Positions 35,713 to 44,413 of a stretch of 64,000 nt of DNA are shown here, piece by piece; positions within the stretch are counted from its first letter, which is position 1, and every line of letters starts with the position of its first letter. The notes under the pieces are model-generated. The model had not been told where the DNA came from. It saw only the letters and a program-made list of their open reading frames with translations, and did no database searches. The DNA is taken from assembly GCA_038106145.1 (NCBI GenBank), contig JAYODD010000003.1, positions 62,001-126,000 of the forward strand, given 5' to 3'. Source of the DNA: JBFJKD01 sp038106145. Lineage in GTDB: Bacteria; Pseudomonadota; Gammaproteobacteria; Pseudomonadales; Porticoccaceae. The position numbers were made by a program, and so were the translations under genes.

Positions 35713-36612
35713 ATGTCGGCTACTGGTTTGATTGGACTTGGCGCCATGGGTTTGCCGATCGCCAGGCGCATGCTGGAAAGCGGTTTGCAGGTCCATACCC
35801 ACGATGTGAACGCCGCGGCCATGGCCGCGGCCGTTGAATTCGGCGCGATTCCAGCCGCCGACATCGCTGCGGTCGCCGCCCACTGTGATCTGGTGCTGGT
35901 GTCGTTGAGCACCGAGCTGGCGTTGACCGAAGTGGTTGGCGAACTGCTGGCGCAATTGTCCCCGTCGACTATTATCGTCGACATCGGTACCACCTCTGTG
36001 GCGCAAACTCGGGCGCTGGCGGCGCGGGCTGCCGCCAGCGGGGTTGGCTACGTCGATGCGCCGGTCAGTGGCTCGGTGCCCTGGGCTGAACAGGGGCGCC
36101 TGACGATGATGGTCGGCGGCGCGCAGGAGGATTACCAGCGCTGCCGACCGGTTTTTGAGACATTTGCCCGACAAATTTTTTATCTCGGTGACAGCGGCAG
36201 TGGGCAGATTGTAAAGCTGTGTCATCAACTGGTTTTTTTTGCGCTGACCTGTAGTCTCGGTGAAGGGCTGGCAATGGCGGCGCGGGAGGGCGTCGCGCGG
36301 GATAAAGTACTGGCCGCGATCGATGCCAGTGTGGCGCCCAACCACGCCATGGAGTTTTTGCTACCCGCCGTTGCGCAGGGAAACTTTCGCGGCGCGGATA
36401 TGGAGATCGCGGGCAAGGACATGGCTGCCGTACTGGGGTTGGCAAAGCAGCTGGAGTTTGACGCGCCACTTGCGGAGCAGGTGAGTAAATATTTTCACGG
36501 GTTTATCGCCCGCAACCAGGTTGACTACAACCTGTTTGGCGCTCTCGATCTGATTGCCGACGACGGCTTCAGGCGCAGAGATAGTGTCCGATCAGATGAT
36601 CGGAGGACCTAG
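35713..36612 (+). CDS. 3-hydroxyisobutyrate dehydrogenase-family oxidoreductase
   Basis: A 299-residue NAD(P)-dependent beta-hydroxyacid dehydrogenase. The dinucleotide-binding GLIGLGAMGLPIARRM, the substrate-binding DAPVSGS and the catalytic Lys in GSGQIVKLCHQ are present. It could reduce or oxidise 3-hydroxyisobutyrate, tartronate semialdehyde or a similar acid; the exact substrate is not deducible. The ATG at 35713 is chosen for its AGGGAG site and the family N-terminus. Its stop and that of the convergent RidA gene share one CTAG. Confidence 0.9.
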   Translation: MSATGLIGLGAMGLPIARRMLESGLQVHTHDVNAAAMAAAVEFGAIPAADIAAVAAHCDLVLVSLSTELALTEVVGELLAQLSPSTIIVDIGTTSVAQTRALAARAAASGVGYVDAPVSGSVPWAEQGRLTMMVGGAQEDYQRCRPVFETFARQIFYLGDSGSGQIVKLCHQLVFFALTCSLGEGLAMAAREGVARDKVLAAIDASVAPNHAMEFLLPAVAQGNFRGADMEIAGKDMAAVLGLAKQLEFDAPLAEQVSKYFHGFIARNQVDYNLFGALDLIADDGFRRRDSVRSDDRRT

Positions 36613-36992
36613 ATCACCATAATGCCGTCCATCTCCACCAGTGCGTCCCGGGGCAACGCGCTGACGCCGATCGCGGCGCGCGCCGGGTATGGCGCGGAAA
36701 AATATTGCGCCATAATGTCATTGACGGTGGCAAAGTGACTCAGATCGGTGAGAAAGACATTTAGCTTTACGATGTCCGCCAGGGTTCCACCCGCCGCTTC
36801 GCACACCGCCGTCAGGTTTTTGAACACCTGCTGTATTTGCGCTTCGACATCCCCGTCGACCATGGTCATGGTGTCAGGCACCAACGGAATCTGGCCAGAC
36901 AGGTAGACGGTATTACTGACTTTAACAGCCTGGGAATAGGTGCCGATAGCGGCCGGCGCACCCGGTGTTTGCACAGTTGCTTTGTTGGTCAT
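36609..36992 (-). CDS. RidA family deaminase
   Basis: A 127-residue RidA/YjgF protein, which hydrolyses reactive enamine/imine intermediates released by PLP enzymes. The conserved AIGTYSQAVKV, the VYLSGQIPLVPDT stretch, the Arg in YPARAAIGVSALPRDALVEM and the terminal Glu are all present. It lies 7 bp after spoT and is co-transcribed with it, as in pseudomonads. Its stop overlaps that of the convergent dehydrogenase by four bases. Confidence 0.95.
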   Translation of the reverse strand: MTNKATVQTPGAPAAIGTYSQAVKVSNTVYLSGQIPLVPDTMTMVDGDVEAQIQQVFKNLTAVCEAAGGTLADIVKLNVFLTDLSHFATVNDIMAQYFSAPYPARAAIGVSALPRDALVEMDGIMVI

Positions 36993-36999
36993 GGGCTCC

Positions 37000-39114
37000 T
37001 CAACTTCTGACGCGATTAACTTTTTGTACCTGTTTCAGGCCGCGCACCCGGCGCATGATATTGGCTAAATGTACCCGATTGTCTATATCCAGAATCAGGT
37101 TGACGACACTGGTATAGGGATCCCGTTCGTTGACGGTAATTTGCTCAATAGTGGCATTGCTCTCCGTTATGCGGGTGGCGAGGATGGCGATAATGCCCCG
37201 TTCGTTGGTGACCTCCACGCGAATTTCCACGGCAAACTCTCCGTTCACCAGAGGTGACCACTCGAGGGGGATACACTTTTCGACCTTGGCGCGAATTTCC
37301 GCGATATTTTTGCAGGAGTCCCGATGGACTACCAGGCCGCGCCCCGGGCTGATGTGGCCGATAATGGTATCGCCGGGAATGGGGTGACAGCAGCGCGCGT
37401 AGCTGGTGACCAGACCGTCCGCGCCGTCGACCAGAATGGGGGAGTCGTTGCTCTGTGGCGTGGTTTTAAGGCGTTTGTGTTCTGGCATCAGTACGTTAGC
37501 CACCGCGAAGGCCACTCGATTGCCGAGGCCAATCTGTTGCAGCACGGATTCAAAAGTGGGCGCACCGGTCTCCTTGAGGAGGTGCCGTATCTGGGACTTG
37601 CGCAGTTGTTTATAGCTGGATCCGAAACTCTGAAGAGCCCGATCGAGGAGTCGTTTGCCGAGGTCCACGGATTCTTCGTGCTGCTGATGCTTGAGAAAAT
37701 GGCGCACGGCGCTACGCGCTTTGGCGGTGCGCACAAAATTGAGCCACGCTGGATTGGGTTGCGCCCCTGGCGCGCTGATAATGCGCACCCGTTGCCCGCT
37801 TTGCAGGGGTTCGGATAGCGACGCCAGTTTGCCGTTAACCTCGCAGGCGACGCAGGTGTTACCCACTTGGGTGTGCACGGTATAGGCGAAATCGACGGCG
37901 GTGGCACCGGTGGGCAGTTCAATAATTTTCCCTTTCGGCGTAAAGACATACACCTCATCTGGAAACAGGTCGGATTTTACGTGCTCGATAAATTCGAGGG
38001 AGTTGCCCGCCTGTTGTTGAATTTCCAGCAAGCCCTTGACCCAGCGGTTGGCGCGGGCGTGGTTACCTTTGGCGTTTTCCAGGCCGGTTTTGTACAGCCA
38101 GTGGGAGGCGATGCCATAATTGGCCAGGGTATCCATTTCCTCGCTGCGGATCTGTACCTCGATGGCGACGCCGTGCAGCCCCAGCAACACGGTGTGCAGA
38201 GACTGGTAACCGTTGGATTTGGGAATGGCGATGTAGTCGGTAAACTCCCCTGGGACCGGTTTAAACAGATTGTGAATGACCCCGAGCACGCGATAGCAGT
38301 TGTCGACATTGTCGACAACGATGCGAAAGGCGTACACATCCATGATGTCCTTGAAGGAGCGCTTTTTGGTTTTCATCTTCTGGTAAATACTCCAGAGATG
38401 CTTTTCCCGACCACTGACTCTGGCGGGAATATTGTCCTTCTGCAGTTGCAGTTCGATGGTGCTTTGTATTTCCGCCACCAGTTCGTTGCGGTGTCCCCGG
38501 GTGGCTTTCAAGGCCCGTTGAATGCGCTCGTAGCGCAACGGGTAGAGCGCTGCAAAACCGAGGTCCTCGAACTCAATACGCATGTCGTTCATCCCCAGGC
38601 GCTGCGCGATGGGCGCGTAAATGTCGAGGGTTTCGCGGGCGATGCGACGGCGTTTATCCGGTTCCAGAACGTGCAGGGTGCGCATGTTGTGCAGGCGATC
38701 GGCGAGTTTCACCAGCATCACGCGAATATCCCTGGCCATGGCCAGGGTCATTTTCTGAAAGTTTTCGGCCTGTTGCTCGGCGCGGGAGGAAAATTCAATT
38801 TCGGTGAGTTTGCTGACGCCGTCCACCAGGGTCGAGACGGTTTTGCCGAAACGCCGGCTCAGTTGTCCTTTGGTGGCGGCGGTGTCTTCGATCACGTCAT
38901 GCAGCAGCGCGGCCATCATGCTTTCGTGGTCCATGTGCATATCCGCGAGGATATTGGCCACGGCGATAGGGTGTGTAATATAGGCTTCGCCACTCCGGCG
39001 CAGCTGGCCTGAATGGCGTTTCTCCGCAAAGTCGTAGGCGCGGCGAATTTTTTTAACTTGGGACGGTTCGAGGTAAGTGGCGAGCTTGTTGCTTAACGCG
39101 TCGATAGCCTGCAA
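37000..39114 (-). CDS. spoT: Bifunctional (p)ppGpp synthase/hydrolase SpoT
   Basis: A 704-residue stringent-response enzyme. An N-terminal HD hydrolase (HD at 72-73 in LLHDVIEDT) is followed by the RelA/SpoT synthetase domain (about 210-350, with REKHLWSIYQKMK and SNGYQSLHTVLLG), a TGS domain (about 385-450), a zinc-finger-like/helical part and a C-terminal ACT domain (from about 630). It makes and degrades ppGpp. It follows rpoZ by 26 bp in gmk-rpoZ-spoT-ridA. The hydrolase motifs are intact. Confidence 0.97.
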   Translation of the reverse strand: MQAIDALSNKLATYLEPSQVKKIRRAYDFAEKRHSGQLRRSGEAYITHPIAVANILADMHMDHESMMAALLHDVIEDTAATKGQLSRRFGKTVSTLVDGVSKLTEIEFSSRAEQQAENFQKMTLAMARDIRVMLVKLADRLHNMRTLHVLEPDKRRRIARETLDIYAPIAQRLGMNDMRIEFEDLGFAALYPLRYERIQRALKATRGHRNELVAEIQSTIELQLQKDNIPARVSGREKHLWSIYQKMKTKKRSFKDIMDVYAFRIVVDNVDNCYRVLGVIHNLFKPVPGEFTDYIAIPKSNGYQSLHTVLLGLHGVAIEVQIRSEEMDTLANYGIASHWLYKTGLENAKGNHARANRWVKGLLEIQQQAGNSLEFIEHVKSDLFPDEVYVFTPKGKIIELPTGATAVDFAYTVHTQVGNTCVACEVNGKLASLSEPLQSGQRVRIISAPGAQPNPAWLNFVRTAKARSAVRHFLKHQQHEESVDLGKRLLDRALQSFGSSYKQLRKSQIRHLLKETGAPTFESVLQQIGLGNRVAFAVANVLMPEHKRLKTTPQSNDSPILVDGADGLVTSYARCCHPIPGDTIIGHISPGRGLVVHRDSCKNIAEIRAKVEKCIPLEWSPLVNGEFAVEIRVEVTNERGIIAILATRITESNATIEQITVNERDPYTSVVNLILDIDNRVHLANIMRRVRGLKQVQKVNRVRS

Positions 39115-39140
39115 GGTCCGCCTCCAGTACGCTCCTCGCC

Positions 39141-39449
39141 TTATTCGTCGGCAGATGCGGGCGCGATGGTATCCTCATCGTCGCCCACAGGTACGGTCAA
39201 GTCGGCTTCCAGCATTTCTTCCAGGGACAGCAGCTCCTCGCTTGCTGGCCGGGCTGTGAGAATGCTGGCGTCGATCAACCCCTCTTCAATTTCACGCAGG
39301 GCGACGACGGTCGGCTTGTCGTTTTCCCAGGGAACCAGGGGCTCCTTGCCGCCGATGGCTATCTGGCGCGCGCGCTTGGCGCTGACCATAACCAGCTCAA
39401 AGCGGTTTTGCATATTCAGTAAACAGTCTTCTACAGTGATCCGAGCCAT
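39141..39449 (-). CDS. rpoZ: RNA polymerase omega subunit
   Basis: A 102-residue subunit that stabilises the beta' chain of RNA polymerase and forms part of a ppGpp site. The start MARITVEDCLLNMQNRFELV and the RARQIAIG stretch are family-typical; an upstream in-frame start is rejected because MARITVED is the conserved N-terminus. An acidic C-terminal tail (EEMLEADLTVPVGDDED) is present. It lies between gmk and spoT on the minus strand, the classic order. Confidence 0.97.
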   Translation of the reverse strand: MARITVEDCLLNMQNRFELVMVSAKRARQIAIGGKEPLVPWENDKPTVVALREIEEGLIDASILTARPASEELLSLEEMLEADLTVPVGDDEDTIAPASADE

Positions 39450-39596
39450 TGTGCTTTCCCAACTCCGAATGTTAATCGCCGACGGTTTCAGCGTAAGTGC
39501 CTGATAGGGTTGCCCGCAACGGGCAGGAACCCACGCGGTCAGCAATGCCGGGTGGGCCGCACAGTCTAGCGAAAAAGTCTACAGAAAAACAGAGGG

Positions 39597-40214
39597 TTAA
39601 GACAATAGTTCGCGAAATATGGCGCTATGGCGCTGTTGTTGAGCTTGTAGTCGCAGGCGGTGGCTTATGATCACCGCCTGTAGTTCCCGCAGCGCAACGT
39701 CGAAATCAGTGTTAACGATCAGGTAGTCGGCCTCCACGTAGTGGGACATTTCTTCCTGAGCCTGGGCAATACGCTTGGCGATAACCGCGGGATCGTCCTG
39801 GCCGCGTCGGGTCAGTCGTTCGCGCAATGCCTCCCGCGACGGCGGTAGAATAAAAATCCCGCGACTTTCCGGGATGAGGCGGCGAATTTGTAGGGCGCCC
39901 TGCCAGTCTATTTCGAGTATGACATCCTGACCGCGCCGCAGTGTTTCCTCGACCCAGTCTCTGGACGTCCCGTAATAATTGTCAAAAACCCTGGCGTGTT
40001 CGAGAAAGTCGCCGTGGTTGACCATGGCGATAAATTGCTCGGTATCTACAAAGTGATAATTAACACCATGTTGTTCACCTGGCCGTGGGCTGCGGGTGGT
40101 GTAGGAAATCGACGCCACAATGTCGGGGCACTGGGCGACCAGCGCGTTGACCAGGCTGGTTTTGCCGGCCCCCGACGGAGCGGAGATGGTATACAGGGTT
40201 CCGGGACTTATCAT
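39597..40214 (-). CDS. gmk: Guanylate kinase
   Basis: A 205-residue enzyme converting GMP to GDP with ATP. The P-loop SAPSGAGKTSL is at about residues 12-22, followed by the GMP-binding SYTTRSPRPGEQHGVNYHF and the lid RLTRRGQDDPAVIAKR. It follows yicC by 18 bp and precedes rpoZ by 147 bp, where rpoZ may have its own promoter. Complete and typical in length. Confidence 0.97.
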   Translation of the reverse strand: MISPGTLYTISAPSGAGKTSLVNALVAQCPDIVASISYTTRSPRPGEQHGVNYHFVDTEQFIAMVNHGDFLEHARVFDNYYGTSRDWVEETLRRGQDVILEIDWQGALQIRRLIPESRGIFILPPSREALRERLTRRGQDDPAVIAKRIAQAQEEMSHYVEADYLIVNTDFDVALRELQAVIISHRLRLQAQQQRHSAIFRELLS

Positions 40215-40232
40215 GGGTCGGGTTTTCTCCGG

Positions 40233-41093
40233 CTATTCGAGATTCTGAATCTGTTCGCGCATCTGCTCAATCAACACTTTTATTTCTACCGCGGGCTGTG
40301 TTGTGCCCACGCCAAGGGATTTCGCCGCCAGTGTATTGGCTTCCCGGTTGAGTTCCTGCAATAAAAAATCCAGTCGTCTGCCCATGGGTTCCTGGCTGCC
40401 GAGGATGCGACGAATTTCTGTGAGGTGGGTATCGAGGCGATCCAGCTCTTCTGCTACATCGCTGCGCTGGGCAAGGTAGACCATCTCCTGTTCGAGTCGA
40501 CTATGATCCAGTTCGCCACTCAGTTCCGCCAGGCGCGTCTGTAGTTTGTGGCGCTGCGCCATCAGCAGATCGGGCAGTACGCGCCGCACGATTGTCACCT
40601 GTGCGCCGATATCATCGACCCGGCGCCGCAACGTTTCTCCCAGTTTTAGCCCTTCGCGTTTGCGACATTCCACCAACTGCCGCAGGGCCTTGTCAAACAA
40701 TTCGACGACAGCTTGTCGCAGACGATCTCGATCCTGTTCTGGTTCCTGCAGTACGCCAGGCCAGCGCAGAATATCCAGTGGGGAAATCGGTGCCGGATCG
40801 GCCATAAGCTGTGCCACTTCCTGACCGGCATCAATGTACTGTCTGGCCAGTTCCAGGTCGGTGGCCAAACGGGTTTGGCGACCGGGTTCAAGACTTAATA
40901 CGCAATCGACCTTGCCGCGCTGCACGAACTGCTTTAATTGCTCGCGCAGGGGAATTTCAAGATCCTTGAGTGTCTCTGGCAACCGCAAATGGGGCTCCAG
41001 GAAGCGGTGGTTGATGGAGCGTAGCTCCCATGTCACGGTGCCCCAATCCAGCTGGATCGTGGTGGTTGCAAAGGCAGTCATACTAAGGGGCAT
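40233..41093 (-). CDS. YicC family endoribonuclease-like protein
   Basis: A 286-residue protein with the family start MPLSMTAFATTTIQLDWGTV, SINHRFLEPHLRLPE, an internal coiled part and the C-terminal GRRLDFLLQELNREANTLAAK-type motif (DFLLQELNREANT). E. coli YicC is an RNase affecting small RNA RyhB. It is divergent from rph and precedes gmk, the usual neighbourhood. The intergenic region to rph is 122 bp. Confidence 0.94.
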   Translation of the reverse strand: MPLSMTAFATTTIQLDWGTVTWELRSINHRFLEPHLRLPETLKDLEIPLREQLKQFVQRGKVDCVLSLEPGRQTRLATDLELARQYIDAGQEVAQLMADPAPISPLDILRWPGVLQEPEQDRDRLRQAVVELFDKALRQLVECRKREGLKLGETLRRRVDDIGAQVTIVRRVLPDLLMAQRHKLQTRLAELSGELDHSRLEQEMVYLAQRSDVAEELDRLDTHLTEIRRILGSQEPMGRRLDFLLQELNREANTLAAKSLGVGTTQPAVEIKVLIEQMREQIQNLE

Positions 41094-41215
41094 GGCGAGG
41101 GAGTTTACGTGTAAAAACGGCCATGGTATCAGAGCGGGGGCGCGCTACGAAGGGCTTTTGGGTACAATGCGGTGCGCCAGACAGCACCCCGCCCCATCAA
41201 TCAAAGGATTCGCAG

Positions 41216-41938
41216 ATGAGTCGTCCCAGTGGTCGCCGCCCCGAGCAGCTTCGCCCGGTTAAAATCACCCGGCATTACACCAAACACGCCGAGGGCTCGG
41301 TGCTGGTCGCGTTTGGCGACACGCGGGTGCTGTGCAACGCCACCGTTGAGCAGGGGGTGCCGCGCTTCCTGCGAGGCAAGGGGCAGGGTTGGGTCACTGC
41401 CGAGTACGGCATGTTGCCGCGCTCCACAGGTGAGCGTATGGGCCGCGAGGCGGCGCGTGGCAAACAGGGGGGAAGAACACAGGAAATTCAGCGACTGATC
41501 GGGCGCTCGATGCGTGCCAGTGTTGACCTGGCGCGACTTGGCGAGCATACGATCACCCTGGATTGCGATGTGTTGCAGGCCGATGGGGGAACCCGCACTG
41601 CGGCAATTACGGGCGCATACGTCGCACTGGTTGATGCGGTGACCCATATGCTGGCCAAGAACATGATCAAAGACAGCCCAGTGGCGCATATGGTGGCGTC
41701 CGTTTCCGTCGGCATCTACAAAGGGCAGCCGGTTCTGGATCTGGATTACGCCGAAGACAGTTGCGCTGAAACTGACATGAATGTGGTGATGAATAACCAG
41801 GGCAAGTTTATTGAAGTGCAGGGTACGGCGGAAGCCGCGGCCTTTGCCGAAAGCGAGTTTATGGACATGCTGGCGCTCGCCAAGCGCGGCATCGCCGATC
41901 TGGTGCGCGTACAGCAGATGGCGCTGGCCCAGCAATAA
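41216..41938 (+). CDS. rph: Ribonuclease PH
   Basis: A 240-residue phosphorolytic 3'-5' exoribonuclease that trims tRNA precursors. Marks are the start MSRPSGRRPEQLRPVKITR, GSVLVAFGDTRVLCNATVE, TAEYGMLPRST and the RTAAITGAYVALVDA stretch, plus QGTAEAAAF near the end. The ATG at 41216 fits the family N-terminus; AAAGGA lies upstream. It is complete, unlike the truncated E. coli K-12 rph. Divergent from yicC, convergent with crc. Confidence 0.97.
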   Translation: MSRPSGRRPEQLRPVKITRHYTKHAEGSVLVAFGDTRVLCNATVEQGVPRFLRGKGQGWVTAEYGMLPRSTGERMGREAARGKQGGRTQEIQRLIGRSMRASVDLARLGEHTITLDCDVLQADGGTRTAAITGAYVALVDAVTHMLAKNMIKDSPVAHMVASVSVGIYKGQPVLDLDYAEDSCAETDMNVVMNNQGKFIEVQGTAEAAAFAESEFMDMLALAKRGIADLVRVQQMALAQQ

Positions 41939-42019
41939 CCTGGCCGGCGCACGATACGACGCTGGCCGGCCGATTATGCTACAGGAGGCTGTCGCGGTGG
42001 GGGCCCTCGAAACAGGCAA

Positions 42020-42796
42020 TCACAGGTCGTGCAGATCGTAATCGATGATGACCGGTGTGTGACTGGAAAAATCCTGTGCTTTGTACAGTACCGCGTATTC
42101 GACGTTGCGCAGGAGGTCGCGGGAAATAATTTGCGTATCTACGCGCCAGCCGTCCCGCTCGCCAATGACACCGGATGGCCACCAGCTGAACTCGTCGTCA
42201 TCGGTGTTCGCCGCCCGGAACGCGTCGGCATAGCCAATGTCTTTGTAAAGTTGTCCAAACCACTGCCGTTCGTGGGGTAAAAACCCGGATTCGGCAACGT
42301 GGGCCCCCGCATTTTGCACGTCGTTGTCGGTATGTGCCGTATGCCAGTTACCACATAAAATATAACGACGACGCTTGCGGGTTACCTTGAGTAAATGGCT
42401 CTGTAGCCCGTCGAAAAAGCGGTCCTTGATCTCCTGCTCCGGGGACCCAGCTTTGCCCATTGGGGCCAGCAGGGACGCGACGCTGACATTTTCAAAATCC
42501 GCCTGCAGGTAGCGGCCGTCCATGTCTTCGCCCGAGGCGAGGCCAAAACCAAACATAATCGCCTTGGGTGCGTGCCGGGTATAAATGGCCACTCCGTTGC
42601 TGTGGGGGTGCGATGAATCGAAAAAATAACCGAAAAAGCCATCGAGTTGAAACTCCGGATGGTCCTCCACCTCTGCTGCACGGGCGCGCAGATCCTGCAG
42701 ACAAATAATTTCGGCATCTTGCCCCGCCAGCCATTTGAATAATCCCCGATGGCACGCCTGGTGGATGCCGTCGATGGAAGCACTGATGATGCGCAT
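42020..42796 (-). CDS. crc: Crc-like catabolite repression protein (ExoIII fold)
   Basis: A 258-residue protein with the exonuclease III/EEP fold. Its place between rph and pyrE is that of Crc in Pseudomonas, which acts with Hfq to repress translation of catabolic mRNAs. Residues needed for nuclease activity are changed: Asn7 to Ser7, the metal-binding Glu to Asp35 (CLQD), the GDxN motif to GNWH (149-152) and the SDH motif to SSH (244-246, His kept). Pseudomonas Crc shows the same kind of loss. A DNA-repair nuclease is therefore unlikely. The Crc call rests on synteny and residue loss; binding to Hfq is inferred. Confidence 0.82.
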   Translation of the reverse strand: MRIISASIDGIHQACHRGLFKWLAGQDAEIICLQDLRARAAEVEDHPEFQLDGFFGYFFDSSHPHSNGVAIYTRHAPKAIMFGFGLASGEDMDGRYLQADFENVSVASLLAPMGKAGSPEQEIKDRFFDGLQSHLLKVTRKRRRYILCGNWHTAHTDNDVQNAGAHVAESGFLPHERQWFGQLYKDIGYADAFRAANTDDDEFSWWPSGVIGERDGWRVDTQIISRDLLRNVEYAVLYKAQDFSSHTPVIIDYDLHDL

Positions 42797-42892
42797 TCTC
42801 GCCCCTTGGTTTTGGAGCGTGTATGATACATGAACATAGCCTTATCAAAAACATAGGGCAAACATGCAAATACGGAATTAAGGAAAGGCTGA

Positions 42893-43540
42893 GTGGCGCT
42901 AACGTCGTATCAAACCGCGTTTATCGATCTGGCGATAGGCGAAGAAGCGCTGAAGTTCGGCGAATTCACCCTTAAATCCGGTCGCGTGAGCCCTTATTTC
43001 TTCAATGCCGGCAAGTTTGCCACGGGTAGCGCGCTGGCCGCGCTGGGGCGGTGTTACGCCGCAGCTATTGTGAATTCAGGCCTGGAATTTGATGTGCTGT
43101 TCGGCCCAGCTTACAAAGGTATTCCCCTGGCGGTCGCCACGGCCATCGCCCTCGCTGACCATTACGATCGCGACGTGCCGTACTGTTTTAACCGCAAGGA
43201 AGCCAAGGACCACGGGGAAGGGGGCGCCCTGGTGGGGGCCCCGCTGCGGGGGCGGGTGTTAATTGTGGACGATGTCATTACCGCGGGTACCGCTATTCGC
43301 GAGGTGATGGGCATTCTCGCGGCCCATGGGGCGACGGCGGCAGGTGTGGTGGTGGGGCTGGATCGCAAGGAGCGCGGTCGCGCGGCCCGGTCGGCCCTCG
43401 AGGAAGTTGCGGTGGAGCACGCCATCCCCGTGATCAGCATCATCGAAATCGACCATTTGATTCGCTATCTTGAGGACGACGGGAGTCGGCAGGATGTACT
43501 CAGTGCGATCAGGGATTACCGGGGAAAATATGGCGTTTGA
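42893..43540 (+). CDS. pyrE: Orotate phosphoribosyltransferase
   Basis: A 215-residue enzyme joining orotate to PRPP to give OMP in pyrimidine synthesis. KFGEFTLKSGRVSPYFFNAG is near-universal in PyrE, the flexible loop FNRKEAKDHGEGG binds PRPP and the PRPP motif is VLIVDDVITAGTAIRE. The GTG at 42893 has AAGGA nine bases upstream. It is divergent from crc by 96 bp. Confidence 0.97.
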   Translation: MALTSYQTAFIDLAIGEEALKFGEFTLKSGRVSPYFFNAGKFATGSALAALGRCYAAAIVNSGLEFDVLFGPAYKGIPLAVATAIALADHYDRDVPYCFNRKEAKDHGEGGALVGAPLRGRVLIVDDVITAGTAIREVMGILAAHGATAAGVVVGLDRKERGRAARSALEEVAVEHAIPVISIIEIDHLIRYLEDDGSRQDVLSAIRDYRGKYGV

Positions 43541-43591
43541 ATCCCTCGTCGGTTATCCCGTGGAAGATGTCTGTGGAATTTGGAGTGACCT

Positions 43592-44413
43592 ATGAGGACT
43601 AATAGCCTGTTACGCCATGGCGTTTTGCTGACGCTGTTATTGTGCGCTGTTGACGCTGTTGCCGACGAACTTTACCGCTATCGCAATGCCGAGGGGGTGC
43701 TGGTTATCGATTACGCGGTGCCGCCGGAATTTGCCGGCGGCGGCTACGAGGTGTTGAACTCTTCCGGCCAGGTTATCGAGGTGGTGGAGGCGCAAAAGTC
43801 CCCGCAGGAAGCGGCAGTGGCGGGCGGGGCGCCAGGATTATCCGCGGAAGAACTGGAGGCCCAGGCCCGATTGGATCAATTCCTGAGTACCAGCTACAGC
43901 GCGCCAGAGGAGATTGCGGCGGCCCGGGAGCGCAAACTGAAACAGCTGGCGCGGGAGATTGAAATCGTTGAAGCGAATCTGGGCGATACCAGCCGCCAGC
44001 GGGCGCGCGAACTGGAACGCGCAGCGAATTTGCAGCGTGCCGGTCAGGCGATTCCTCCGTCGGTGAGCGCAACGCTGAATAAAATGGATGAGCAAATTGA
44101 GCAGGGTCAGCAGTTGCTCACCCAGCGACGCAGCGAATACGCGAACACCGCAGCCCTGTACGACGGTTACGATCGCAGATTCCGGGAACTCAAGGGATTG
44201 CCGCCACCGGCCGTGGTCGAGCAGGGCACCACCGAAGCGGGTGGCGAAGATGCCGAATCAGGCCGAGTGAATGCACAATTACCAGCCTCTTCGGAACCGC
44301 CGCTCCGCGAGAAGGACACTGCGGAATCCGGTTCCTCATCAGCCGCTAGCGAAAAAACCCCGCCATTAACAGCGACCACTGCTCCTCCCACTGCTCCGTC
44401 GGCGGGCGAGTAA
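43592..44413 (+). CDS. Exported DUF4124-like coiled-coil protein
   Basis: A 273-residue protein with a signal peptide (HGVLLTLLLCAVDAVA) and a short N-terminal domain like DUF4124 (ELYRYRNAEGVLVIDYAVPP). Residues about 85-195 are charged and helical, suggesting a coiled coil (EELEAQARLDQFL, ERKLKQLAREIEIVEANLG). The last ~60 residues are low-complexity Ser/Ala/Glu/Pro. Function unknown; a periplasmic structural role is possible. Its last 68 bp overlap the 3' end of slmA on the other strand. Confidence 0.8.
   Translation: MRTNSLLRHGVLLTLLLCAVDAVADELYRYRNAEGVLVIDYAVPPEFAGGGYEVLNSSGQVIEVVEAQKSPQEAAVAGGAPGLSAEELEAQARLDQFLSTSYSAPEEIAAARERKLKQLAREIEIVEANLGDTSRQRARELERAANLQRAGQAIPPSVSATLNKMDEQIEQGQQLLTQRRSEYANTAALYDGYDRRFRELKGLPPPAVVEQGTTEAGGEDAESGRVNAQLPASSEPPLREKDTAESGSSSAASEKTPPLTATTAPPTAPSAGE

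Noticed and set aside
37867..39012. Long open frame (381 codons) on the plus strand inside spoT
   Set aside because: It is antisense to a complete, motif-perfect SpoT, has no ribosome-binding site and matches no family; GC-rich third positions create such shadow frames.
41939..42019. GGCCGG...CCGGCC inverted repeat between rph and crc as a terminator
   Set aside because: The loop is 18 bases long and there is no T-tract on either strand.
42020..42796. Annotation as exonuclease III (xthA)
   Set aside because: Key metal-binding and catalytic residues are substituted and the locus is that of crc.
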